Assembly: GCF_030149425.1 (NCBI RefSeq)
Contig: NZ_JASBRQ010000044.1
Location: 62,001 to 126,000, forward strand
From: Maricaulis sp.
GTDB taxonomy: Bacteria > Pseudomonadota > Alphaproteobacteria > Caulobacterales > Maricaulaceae
Direction: 5' to 3'
Length of the DNA: 64,000 nucleotides
Made by a program: the position numbers and the translations under genes. Of the stretch, positions 1 to 6,992 are shown piece after piece. The notes beneath the pieces are model-generated. The model saw nothing but the letters and a program-made list of their open reading frames with translations, had not been told where the DNA came from and made no database searches. Numbering within the stretch: the stretch's first letter is position 1; every line of letters starts with the position of its first letter.

Positions 1-726
1 CCGCAGGCCAAGTCAGGCCCGGTGCCGGTCCTCTGGTATCTCTCCGGCCTGACCTGCAACTGGTCCAATGTGATGGAGAAGTCCGGCCTGCAGCGAGCGG
101 CCAGCGAGCACGGCGTCATGGTCATCGCACCGGACACCAGCCCGCGCGGTGAAGAGGTCGCCGATGACGCGGCCTATGATCTCGGCCAGGGCGCCGGCTT
201 CTACCTGACGGCGACGCAGGCGCCCTGGGCGCCGCACTTCCAGATGGATCGCTATATCACCGAGGAATTGCCGGCCCTGATCGCGGAAAACTTCCCCGCT
301 GATGTGAGCCGCCAGGGCGTTTTCGGCCATTCCATGGGCGGGCATGGAGCTTTGACCCTGCACCTGAAACACCCGGAGACCTATCGCTCGGTCTCGGCCT
401 TCTCGCCCATTGTGGCACCCAGCCAGGTGCCGTGGGGGCGCAAGGCCTTCACTGCCTATCTCGGTGCGGATGAGACCGCCTGGGCACACTATGATGCTTG
501 TGAACTGGTCCGTACCCGCCCCAGCGCAGCGCATATTCTCATCGATCAGGGCGAGGCGGATCAGTTTCTGGAAGAGCAACTCAAGCCGGAACTGTTCGAG
601 GCCGCCTGCCGCCTGGCCGGACAAAGTCTCACCGTGCGCCGCCAGCCCGGCTATGATCACTCATACTATTTCATCGCCAGCTTCATCGAGGACCATATCG
701 CCCATCATGCCCGGGTGCTGACCTAG
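1..726 (+). CDS. fghA: S-formylglutathione hydrolase, 5'-truncated by window edge
   Basis: Cytosolic esterase that hydrolyses S-formylglutathione to formate and glutathione, the last step of glutathione-dependent formaldehyde oxidation. The frame is open from base 1, and family members carry about 40 more N-terminal residues, so the true start lies upstream; the first ATG at 22 is internal. Visible features are the family segment LSGLTC, the APDTSPRG loop, the nucleophile elbow GHSMGG, an acid-loop aspartate in IDQGEAD and the catalytic histidine in GYDHSYY. The C-terminus is intact. No formaldehyde dehydrogenase partner is visible in the window; it may lie upstream. Confidence 0.93.
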   Translation, partial: PQAKSGPVPVLWYLSGLTCNWSNVMEKSGLQRAASEHGVMVIAPDTSPRGEEVADDAAYDLGQGAGFYLTATQAPWAPHFQMDRYITEELPALIAENFPADVSRQGVFGHSMGGHGALTLHLKHPETYRSVSAFSPIVAPSQVPWGRKAFTAYLGADETAWAHYDACELVRTRPSAAHILIDQGEADQFLEEQLKPELFEAACRLAGQSLTVRRQPGYDHSYYFIASFIEDHIAHHARVLT

Positions 727-820
727 ACCTGCCCCTGCGACGGAATATCCAATAGCGCCCTTCCCGTTTAAAAAGTAAGGTTTTCGCGTTCGATTAACGC
801 CATACTTTTCAAGCAGGTAG

Positions 821-1549
821 ATGCCACCCTCTCTTGTCGCCTACGGACGATTGCTGCTCGACAGCCTGCGCGATCTGGCGCCGATCATCCTCGTGGTGGC
901 GTTTTTCCAGATCGCCGTCCTGCAACAACCCTTCCCCGATCTGCCCCGGATTATTTTCGGGCTGGTCGCCGTCCTCATGGGGCTGGCGCTGTTTATCCGC
1001 GGCCTGGAGATCGGCCTCTTCCCGATCGGTGAAAGCATGGCCGGAGCCTTCGCCCGCAAGGGTAATGTCTGGTGGCTGATGGGATTTGCCTTCGCCCTTG
1101 GATTTGGCACCACCGTCGCCGAGCCGGCGCTGATCGCCGTCGCCGCCGAAGCCGCCAGCGTCAAAGCCACCGAAGGCGCGCTGGCGGAAGCCGATCAGGC
1201 CTCCTATGCGCTGGGCCTGCGCTATACCGTCGCCGTATCCGTCGGCGCCGCGCTGGTTCTGGGGGTGATCCGCATCCTCAAGGGCTGGCCGATCCAGTTC
1301 CTGATCATTGGCGGCTATATCCTCATCGTATTGCTGACCCAGTTCGCACCACGCGAGATCATCGGCATTGCCTATGACAGCGGCGGGGTGACGACCTCCA
1401 CCATTACCGTGCCGCTGGTCACCGCCCTGGGCATCGGCCTCTCAACGGTAATCAAGGGGCGCAATCCGCTGATCGACGGTTTCGGCCTGATCGCCTTTGC
1501 CAGCCTGACCCCCATCCTCTTCGTCCTGCTCTACGGCATGGTGGTCTAG
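821..1549 (+). CDS. DUF1538 family integral membrane protein (first copy)
   Basis: A 242-residue protein with about six or seven hydrophobic segments, matching the DUF1538 membrane family. The conserved segment GTTVAEPAL sits near residues 92-100, and the family's second signature [16 protein letters not shown] lies in the C-terminal half. It is read as a predicted permease because of its topology and its linkage to a PII-like protein; no substrate is known to me. The ATG at 821 follows a weak AGG six bases upstream. The next DUF1538 gene starts immediately after this stop codon, so the two are probably translated together and may form a heteromer. Confidence 0.85.
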   Translation: MPPSLVAYGRLLLDSLRDLAPIILVVAFFQIAVLQQPFPDLPRIIFGLVAVLMGLALFIRGLEIGLFPIGESMAGAFARKGNVWWLMGFAFALGFGTTVAEPALIAVAAEAASVKATEGALAEADQASYALGLRYTVAVSVGAALVLGVIRILKGWPIQFLIIGGYILIVLLTQFAPREIIGIAYDSGGVTTSTITVPLVTALGIGLSTVIKGRNPLIDGFGLIAFASLTPILFVLLYGMVV

Positions 1550-2503
1550 ATGCTCGACGCGCTGATCCAGATCCTCACCACCCTGGTGACGACTTTGCGC
1601 GACGTTGCGCCGATCGCCCTGATCCTCGGCTTTTTCCAGATCGTGGTGCTGCGCCAGCGGGTGCCGCATCTGAAACAGGTTCTGATCGGTTTCGTTTATG
1701 TGATCCTCGGCCTGGCGCTGTTCCTGGTCGGGCTGCAAGAGGCGCTCTTCCCGCTGGGCGAGACCATGGCCCGGCAATTGACCGACCCGGCCTTTATCTA
1801 TGGCGGCGAGGCCATCCCCGAGGACCGCGACTGGACCAAATACTACTGGATCTACCTCTTCGCCTTCACCATCGGCTTTTCCACCACCATCGCCGAACCT
1901 TCGCTGATCGCCGTCTCGCTGAAAGCCGATGAAGCCTCCGGCGGCGCCATCTCGTCCTGGCCGCTGCGCATTGCCGTCGCCGTCGGGGTGGCCTTGTCGA
2001 TCGCGCTGGGCGCCTTCCGCATCGTCACCGGCACGCCGCTGCACCTTTACATGATGGTCGGCTATGTCCTGGTCGTGGTGCAGACCATGTTCGCGCCGAA
2101 AGAGATCGTGCCGCTGGCCTATGATAGCGGCGGTGTCACCACCTCGACCGTAACAGTGCCCCTGGTCACCGCCCTCGGCCTCGGCCTGGCGTCCACGGTT
2201 CCCGGCCGCAGTCCGCTGATCGACGGCTTCGGACTGATCGCGCTGGCGAGCCTGTTCCCGATGATCACGGTGATGGGCTACGCTCAGGGCTCTGCCGCCT
2301 GGGCCGCCTGGCAGAGAAAACGCACAAAGGCCGTACTGGCCGCGACCGGACCGCACCCGGAGCCGCCACAAAGCGCGCTCGAGGCGCACATGAAACCCAC
2401 CGAAACCACACCGGAAACGGACGCAAGCGCGGCCCTGATGAAGGAGGATGGCGAGCATGAAGTTCAAGCTGATAATCGCCCTGGTGACCGACGAGAAGAC
2501 TGA
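1550..2503 (+). CDS. DUF1538 family integral membrane protein (second copy)
   Basis: A 317-residue paralogue of the preceding gene. It repeats the same plan: an opening LRDVAPIALILGFFQIVVLRQ, then STTIAEPSL, then [19 protein letters not shown]. It differs by an insertion with charged residues near residues 80-95 and by a hydrophilic C-terminal tail of roughly 70 residues after the last membrane segment. That tail is rich in Glu, Thr and Ala and could be a cytoplasmic docking region for the PII-like protein encoded next; this is inference. The last 47 bases overlap the PII-like gene. Two unequal copies in tandem suggest an obligate pair. Confidence 0.85.
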   Translation: MLDALIQILTTLVTTLRDVAPIALILGFFQIVVLRQRVPHLKQVLIGFVYVILGLALFLVGLQEALFPLGETMARQLTDPAFIYGGEAIPEDRDWTKYYWIYLFAFTIGFSTTIAEPSLIAVSLKADEASGGAISSWPLRIAVAVGVALSIALGAFRIVTGTPLHLYMMVGYVLVVVQTMFAPKEIVPLAYDSGGVTTSTVTVPLVTALGLGLASTVPGRSPLIDGFGLIALASLFPMITVMGYAQGSAAWAAWQRKRTKAVLAATGPHPEPPQSALEAHMKPTETTPETDASAALMKEDGEHEVQADNRPGDRRED

Positions 2504-2807
2504 CGAGGTCACCGAAGCCGGCCGCAAGGCCGGCGCCACCGGGTGTACCGTCATCACCGCTGCCCGCGGTGAAGGCCTCAACCCGCCCAAGACATTCTTC
2601 GGCCTGACCCTGGAAGGACAACGCGATGTTGCCCTCTTCCTGGTCGAAGCTCATATGAGCCGTTCCATCCTCGAAGCCATTGGCGAGGCTGGACAATTTG
2701 ACGATGAGGCAGGCGCAGGGGTCGCCTTCCAGATCGATATCGAGGATGCTGTCGGCCTGTCCAGCCAGCTGCCTGAAATCAAACGAGAGATTGAAGACAA
2801 GATATGA
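2457..2807 (+). CDS. PII-like signalling protein
   Basis: A 116-residue protein with the PII (GlnB/GlnK) ferredoxin-like fold pattern: beta-1 KFKLIIALV, helix KTDEVTEAGRKAGATG, and the C-terminal strand FQIDIEDAVGL corresponding to the PII segment FVFDLEQAIRI. The T-loop region reads GEGLNPPKTFFG, so the uridylylated tyrosine of classical PII is absent, and the ATP-binding TGxxGDG segment is replaced by DEAGAG. Start choice: AAGGAGG at 2441-2447 abuts the ATG at 2448 but lies nine bases before the ATG at 2457, so 2457 is preferred. It probably senses a nucleotide or metabolite and gates the DUF1538 pair, which is inference from the operon. It shares an ATGA overlap with the next gene. Confidence 0.82.
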   Translation: MKFKLIIALVTDEKTDEVTEAGRKAGATGCTVITAARGEGLNPPKTFFGLTLEGQRDVALFLVEAHMSRSILEAIGEAGQFDDEAGAGVAFQIDIEDAVGLSSQLPEIKREIEDKI

Positions 2808-3208
2808 CCGGAACCGATTATGTTCAGGTGCGCGAGGTGATGACCCCCTCGCCCATCGCCATTGACGGCCTGGCGACTGTCGACCAAGCCGTTGATCTCA
2901 TGCGGGAAAAGAATGTCAGCTCGCTGGTCGTCGACAAGCGCGATGAGTCGGACGAGTACGGCATCCTCGCCGTCCATGATGTCGCCGAACAGGTCATTGG
3001 CCAGGACCGCTCTCCCGAGCGTGTCAGCGTTTATGAAATCATGTCCAAACCGGTGCTCAGCGTCGACATCGCCATGAACGTCAAATACGCCGTCCGCCTG
3101 CTGACCCGTTTCCGCCTGACCCGGGCGCTGGTGCTGCAGGACGGCAAGGTTGCCGGCTTTGTCACCCTCCGCGACCTGGTCCTGCGATCCATGGCCAAAC
3201 CCTCGTGA
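2804..3208 (+). CDS. CBS-pair domain protein
   Basis: A 134-residue protein made only of two CBS motifs, about residues 8-63 (VMTPSPIAIDG to VHDVAEQVIGQ) and 73-128 (IMSKPVLSVDI to LRDLVLRSMA). CBS pairs bind adenosine nucleotides and act as allosteric modules. Its overlap with the upstream PII-like gene (ATGA, 2804-2807) and with the downstream crotonase (GTGA, 3205-3208) shows translational coupling. It is likely a second energy-status input for the DUF1538 membrane pair. A free-standing CBS pair could also regulate another enzyme in trans. Confidence 0.88.
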   Translation: MTGTDYVQVREVMTPSPIAIDGLATVDQAVDLMREKNVSSLVVDKRDESDEYGILAVHDVAEQVIGQDRSPERVSVYEIMSKPVLSVDIAMNVKYAVRLLTRFRLTRALVLQDGKVAGFVTLRDLVLRSMAKPS

Positions 3209-3993
3209 GCACTGACGATATCCGCATTGAGCGCAAGGGTGCGCGGGCCGATCTCATCCTCAACCGGCCGCGGCGCCATAATGCGCTGACCGAAGCCATG
3301 TGGCTGGCCATCCCCGAACTCCTCGCCCCGCTGGCCGAGGATGAAAGCCTGCGCCTGCTGGTGGTGCGCGGAACCGGGGGAAGCTTCGCCTCGGGCGCGG
3401 ATATCGGCGAGTTTGAAACGGCTTACGCCACCCTGGAACGGGCTGAGACCTATTCCAATGGGATTGCTGACGGGCTCAATGCCCTCGCCGATTTTCCCAA
3501 ACCGACCCTGGCAGCCATTGAAGGCGTCTGTATTGGCGGCGGCTGCGGGCTGGCACTGGCCTGTGACCTGCGTTTCGCGGCTGAAGGCAGCCGCTTCGGG
3601 ATTACACCGGCCAAGATGGGGCTGGCCTACCCGTTCAATGACACCAAGCGACTTGCCGAGGCCGTCGGCCTGTCGACGGCTAAGGATTTGCTGTTCACCG
3701 GTCGCCATGTCAGCGCCGACGAGGCGCTGCAGATCGGCCTCATCGACCGCCTGCTGGAGCCTGGCGCGCTGGCCGAAACCGTCAGTGACTACGCGGCCTT
3801 ACTGGAGACGCGGTCGAGCGTGACCGCGCGCATCACCAAGGCGATGCTGACCCGCCTGGAAGCGGGCCAGACAGATGAGGACGCCATTACCCGGCAATGG
3901 TTCCTCGACGCCTTTACCAGCGCCGATTTCAAGGAAGGATATCGCGCCTTCCTCGACAAGCGGGCACCGGATTTCAAGCGCCGCCAGGACTGA
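3205..3993 (+). CDS. Enoyl-CoA hydratase/isomerase (crotonase) family protein lacking both usual catalytic glutamates
   Basis: A 262-residue crotonase-fold protein starting at GTG in a four-base overlap with the CBS gene. Oxyanion-hole segments are present: GSFASGADIGEF and IGGGCGLALACDLRFAAE. In classical enoyl-CoA hydratase the two catalytic glutamates sit in GGGCE and in the PEI segment; here these positions read GGGCG and TPAK, so hydration by the standard two-Glu mechanism is not expected. It may be an isomerase, dehalogenase, thioesterase-like or otherwise diverged crotonase acting on an acyl-CoA. Its linkage to the DUF1538/PII/CBS genes is unexplained. The stop is directly followed by the stop of the convergent GNAT gene. 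Confidence 0.85.
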   Translation: MSTDDIRIERKGARADLILNRPRRHNALTEAMWLAIPELLAPLAEDESLRLLVVRGTGGSFASGADIGEFETAYATLERAETYSNGIADGLNALADFPKPTLAAIEGVCIGGGCGLALACDLRFAAEGSRFGITPAKMGLAYPFNDTKRLAEAVGLSTAKDLLFTGRHVSADEALQIGLIDRLLEPGALAETVSDYAALLETRSSVTARITKAMLTRLEAGQTDEDAITRQWFLDAFTSADFKEGYRAFLDKRAPDFKRRQD

Positions 3994-4305
3994 TCAGGCT
4001 TTCGCCTTGAGACCTTCGATCACATCCGACCATTCCGGGTGACGATCGGCTTGTGCCTTGAGGAAGGGGCAGAGCGGCACGATGGTGAAGCCGTTTTCCC
4101 GGGCTTCAGCCACAATATGACGCGCCAGCGCCGATCCGACGCCCTGGCCCTTGAGACTTTCGGGCACACCGGTGTGATCGACAATGATGCGGGTCGGGCT
4201 GAGGCGCGAGAACGTCATCTCGCCGACATCGTCCTGACCGGCGATGTGGGCGACATAGCGGCCCTTGGAACCGGTTTCTTCCAGCGTGAACGTGATATCG
4301 GACAT
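3994..4305 (-). CDS. Small GNAT-fold N-acetyltransferase (YjdJ/COG2388 type)
   Basis: A 103-residue protein of the single-domain short GNAT type. The acetyl-CoA pyrophosphate loop is seen as VPESLKGQGVGSALARH (the Q/R-x-x-G-x-G/A motif as KGQGVG), followed by the characteristic ENGFTIVPLCPF and a terminal HPEW. The ATG at 4305 is preceded by GGGAGG, which decides against the longer open frame up to 4410. The substrate is unknown; members are usually annotated only as acetyltransferases. It lies downstream of the Rieske/TPP fusion on the same strand, separated by a strong inverted repeat, and is tail-to-tail with the crotonase gene with no gap. Confidence 0.85.
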   Translation of the reverse strand: MSDITFTLEETGSKGRYVAHIAGQDDVGEMTFSRLSPTRIIVDHTGVPESLKGQGVGSALARHIVAEARENGFTIVPLCPFLKAQADRHPEWSDVIEGLKAKA

Positions 4306-4351
4306 GGCGGGCCTCCCTGGCAAATTGTGTTGATGCAGACATAGGCGCGCG

Positions 4352-4420
4352 GCCGGGCGAAAGAAACGGGTGCTCCGGCGAAGCTTTGTTTCCCCCGGAG
4401 CAATAATCACTTCGCCCGGC
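4352..4420 (-). other. Bipartite inverted repeat / RNA hairpin between the Rieske-TPP gene and the GNAT gene
   Basis: Outer arms GCCGGGCGAA (4352-4361) and TTCGCCCGGC (4411-4420) pair perfectly. Nested inside them, TGCTCCGG (4371-4378) pairs with CCGGAGCA (4395-4402). Together they would fold as one long stem with an internal loop and a 16-base apical loop. It sits 18 bases past the stop of the Rieske/TPP gene and 47 bases before the GNAT start. No T-tract follows, so it is not a clear intrinsic terminator; it could be an mRNA-stabilising element or a small dispersed repeat. Confidence 0.6.
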
Positions 4421-4437
4421 TCAATCCTTCAGCACGC

Positions 4438-6423
4438 CTAGACGAGCTCGGCATCGGTCATGATTTCCAGCAGGGCCGGACCGTCATGAGCAAGCGCCTC
4501 GGTCATGGCTGCATCCAGCTCCTCACGGCTTTTCACGGTACGGCCGTAACCGCCGCACGCGCGGGCGAAACCGGCGAAGGTCGGATTGACCAGGCTGGTC
4601 TGCCAGACCGGCCAGTTCCCGGCCCGTTGCTCCTTGGTGATTTTGCCCAGCTGGGCGTTGTTGAGGAGAATGTGGGTGATGTTCATGCCGTATTTCACAG
4701 CGGTGGTGAATTCCATGGCGTATTGGCCGAACCCGCCATCACCGGACACCGAAATTACCTTGCGGTGGCGGTGTTCCTCAAAATCCTGCGTCGCGGCCCA
4801 GGCGCCCATCGCCGCCGGGAAGGCAAACCCGATCGATCCCAGATAGCCTGACATCATCACCCGCTGGCCCTGGGGTTCGAAATAGCGCCCGAAGGAATAA
4901 GTATTATTGCCGACATCAACGGCGATCGCGGCCTCGTCCGGTGCCAGCCGGGTCAGGGCATCGAATACCGCCGCAGCAGCCAGCCCCTGACCGCGGTCTT
5001 CGCCCTGGCGGCGCTTTTTTTCTTCCCGCCAGATGTGCCAGCGTTCCGCCAATTCCTCGCGCTGATCGATGGCAGCGAGCTCACGATTGCTGATGAGATG
5101 ACGAATAATCCCCACCGTGCGCCGGACCTCGCCCCAGACCGGATAGGTAACGGGATGGAATTTGCCCAATTGCATGCGCTCGAAATCAACCTGCACGATC
5201 GGCTTTTTCGGCTCGATCCCGGAATGATTGGAGAAGGACGCCCCAAGCGCGATTATGAGATCGCATTCATTCATGAACCAAGAGGCGATCGGCGTGCCCG
5301 AGCGGCCGACCACGCCAGCGGCGAGTGGGTCACTGTCGGCGATCTGCCCCTTGGCCTTGAAGGTGGTCACCACCGGAGCCCGCAACTCTCGCGCCAGCGC
5401 GGCGATCTGATCCATCCCGTCACGCGCGCCATAGCCGACGATGATCAGCGGGCGCTTGGCCTGGGCGATCGCCTCCGCGGCCGCAGCGACCTCCTCCTGG
5501 GGCGGCGCAATATCGCCGGACGTCAGACGTCCGCGCGGCGCCGCAGCGGCCTGGTCCGAGGGCAGGGTCTGAACATCGTCCGGGAAGATCAGGTGCGCCA
5601 CATCACGCTCGACAATCGCCGTCTTGCAGGCGAGCGAGGCCAGCTCCGCGTGATTGGAGGAGTTCAACACGGGTTGTGAGAAACGGGTGACCGGATCAAA
5701 AGCCGATTTCAGATCGATATCCTGGAAAGCGCCCGGACCGAAGACCTGGACCTGGACCTGGCCGGTCAGAGCCAGAACCGGTGCCCGGTCCACCTTGGCG
5801 TCCCAAAGCCCGGTCAGGAGATTGGTCGCGCCGGGTCCGGCGATGGCCAGACAGGCTGCCGGTTTGCCCGACAGTTTGGCATAGCCGGAACAGGCGAATG
5901 ACGCGGCCCCCTCATGCCGGATGCCGAAATAGGACAGCTCACCGGCTTCCTCGCGCAGGCGCAAGGCATCGGCCAGGCCGAGATTGGAATGCCCGACCAT
6001 GCCGAAGCAGGATTTGATGCCCCAATTGACAAAGGTCTCGGCCATCACATCGGTGACGGTGCGCGCATGCGCGGGCTCCGGCTCGACGCCGACATAAATG
6101 CCATCCTCGCGCACTTCGACCGGATAGGTCTCCTGGCCCGCATCCTCGTGGCCGCCCGGAGGCGCACCGGTGAGCGGATCGAAATCCCAGCCATGCCAGG
6201 GGCAACGCAGCCAGCATTTATCGTCGACGCCCTTTTCGATCGACCCCTCGCCGAGCGGGCCACCCTGGTGCGGACAGTGATTATCCATCGCCGCGTGCTG
6301 ACCGTCGAAATGTACCAGCGCGATAGAATGGGTCCCGGCGGTTGCGGATTTGACCCGGCCCTCAGCCAGTTCATCGCCTTCAGCAACCTTGTGCCAGTCC
6401 AGCTCGGTCTGTGTATCGCTCAC
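4438..6423 (-). CDS. Rieske [2Fe-2S] domain fused to a pyruvate-oxidase-like thiamine diphosphate enzyme
   Basis: A 661-residue fusion. Residues 1-110 form a Rieske ferredoxin domain with ligands Cys50/His52 (CPHQGG) and Cys74/His77 (CPWHGW). From about residue 120 a full acetolactate-synthase/pyruvate-oxidase fold follows: the N-terminal TPP domain with the catalytic glutamate in GIRHEGAA, a central domain with GYGARDGMDQI, and the C-terminal TPP/Mg site GDGGFG ending in LLNN. It probably decarboxylates a 2-oxoacid and passes electrons through its own iron-sulfur cluster; the substrate is unknown. The start chosen is GTG at 6423 because AGGGAG lies just upstream; a longer frame reaches 6462 without a better site. 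It is divergent from the membrane redox operon at 6616. Confidence 0.85.
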   Translation of the reverse strand: MSDTQTELDWHKVAEGDELAEGRVKSATAGTHSIALVHFDGQHAAMDNHCPHQGGPLGEGSIEKGVDDKCWLRCPWHGWDFDPLTGAPPGGHEDAGQETYPVEVREDGIYVGVEPEPAHARTVTDVMAETFVNWGIKSCFGMVGHSNLGLADALRLREEAGELSYFGIRHEGAASFACSGYAKLSGKPAACLAIAGPGATNLLTGLWDAKVDRAPVLALTGQVQVQVFGPGAFQDIDLKSAFDPVTRFSQPVLNSSNHAELASLACKTAIVERDVAHLIFPDDVQTLPSDQAAAAPRGRLTSGDIAPPQEEVAAAAEAIAQAKRPLIIVGYGARDGMDQIAALARELRAPVVTTFKAKGQIADSDPLAAGVVGRSGTPIASWFMNECDLIIALGASFSNHSGIEPKKPIVQVDFERMQLGKFHPVTYPVWGEVRRTVGIIRHLISNRELAAIDQREELAERWHIWREEKKRRQGEDRGQGLAAAAVFDALTRLAPDEAAIAVDVGNNTYSFGRYFEPQGQRVMMSGYLGSIGFAFPAAMGAWAATQDFEEHRHRKVISVSGDGGFGQYAMEFTTAVKYGMNITHILLNNAQLGKITKEQRAGNWPVWQTSLVNPTFAGFARACGGYGRTVKSREELDAAMTEALAHDGPALLEIMTDAELV

Positions 6424-6576
6424 CCGCTTCTCCCTGCGCTTGATTGCCGACCGCTTTAGCATCGGGCGGGCGCGTGCAGACCATCACATCTGGCTCGCGA
6501 AGTCGTCAGGAAACGCGATCACAATTTTCGATGCCCGACTGATTCCGGTAGTTTAGGACCGGTTGGCAGCTTAGCC

Positions 6577-6591
6577 TGACCGCGACGGTCA
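6577..6591. promoter_or_regulatory. Operator-like palindrome in the divergent redox promoter
   Basis: TGACCG-CGA-CGGTCA is a perfect six-base inverted repeat with a three-base centre. It lies 25 bases before the ATG at 6616 in the 192-base gap between the Rieske/TPP gene and the membrane operon. Its location fits a repressor site for the rightward operon. No regulator gene is adjacent, so the binding protein is unknown. Confidence 0.4.
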
Positions 6592-6615
6592 TGACGGCAT
6601 GAAGGGAGACGCATC

Positions 6616-6846
6616 ATGGATCAGGCATTGGCACAGGCCCTATTGGCTTGTCTGGGCCCATACTTCCTCGCCGGGCTGATCTTTGCCCTCGCCTTCGTGA
6701 CGCTGTTGATCAAACGGTTCGATGCAGGTGCCGCCGAGGCCGCGCCGGTCCAGTTCCGGGTCTTGATCTTTCCCGGCGTCATCGCCCTCTGGCCCGTTTT
6801 ATTGCTTACCCTGATCAAGCGTATGACAGTCGGAGGCCGGGCATGA
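6616..6846 (+). CDS. Small two-helix membrane protein, first gene of redox operon
   Basis: A 76-residue hydrophobic protein with two predicted membrane helices, about residues 15-33 (PYFLAGLIFALAFVTLLI) and 48-66 (LIFPGVIALWPVLLLTLI). A well-placed AAGGGAGA precedes the ATG. I do not recognise the family. It overlaps the next small gene by ATGA and opens a four-gene operon, so it is probably a small accessory subunit of the ferric-reductase-like complex, comparable in role to the small subunits of membrane oxidoreductases; this is inferred from position only. Confidence 0.75.
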   Translation: MDQALAQALLACLGPYFLAGLIFALAFVTLLIKRFDAGAAEAAPVQFRVLIFPGVIALWPVLLLTLIKRMTVGGRA

Positions 6847-6992
6847 GACGCGCACACCGCACCGCCCATCTCGTGATCTGGGTCATACTCATCCCGGTCA
6901 TGGCCATTGTCGGCTGGGCCGCTCTCGCGCACAAACCGGTCCCAGCGAACAATGAAGCACTGCCGGCGGCGCTGATCGAGGAGACGCGCTAA
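6843..6992 (+). CDS. Very small single-helix membrane protein, second gene of redox operon
   Basis: A 49-residue protein starting MRRAHRTAHLVIW, with one membrane helix at about residues 9-28 (HLVIWVILIPVMAIVGWAAL) after a basic N-terminus, and a polar tail. Positive-inside topology places the N-terminus in the cytoplasm and the tail in the periplasm. It overlaps the upstream gene by four bases (ATGA) and the downstream gene by one base (TAATG), a strong sign that it is translated. No family is recognised; it is likely a structural subunit. Confidence 0.72.
   Translation: MRRAHRTAHLVIWVILIPVMAIVGWAALAHKPVPANNEALPAALIEETR

Noticed and set aside
2448-2456. ATG at 2448 as start of the PII-like gene
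   Set aside because: The AAGGAGG ribosome site directly abuts it; the ATG at 2457 has normal spacing and begins with the beta-strand expected for PII.
1442-2590. A 382-codon antisense frame across the DUF1538/PII genes
   Set aside because: Rich in His, Gln, Arg and Gly as expected for a mirror frame, and it crosses three well-supported sense genes.
6424-6462. N-terminal extension of the Rieske/TPP fusion
   Set aside because: The extra 13 residues are basic and unlike a Rieske start; the GTG at 6423 has AGGGAG at suitable distance. It cannot be fully excluded.
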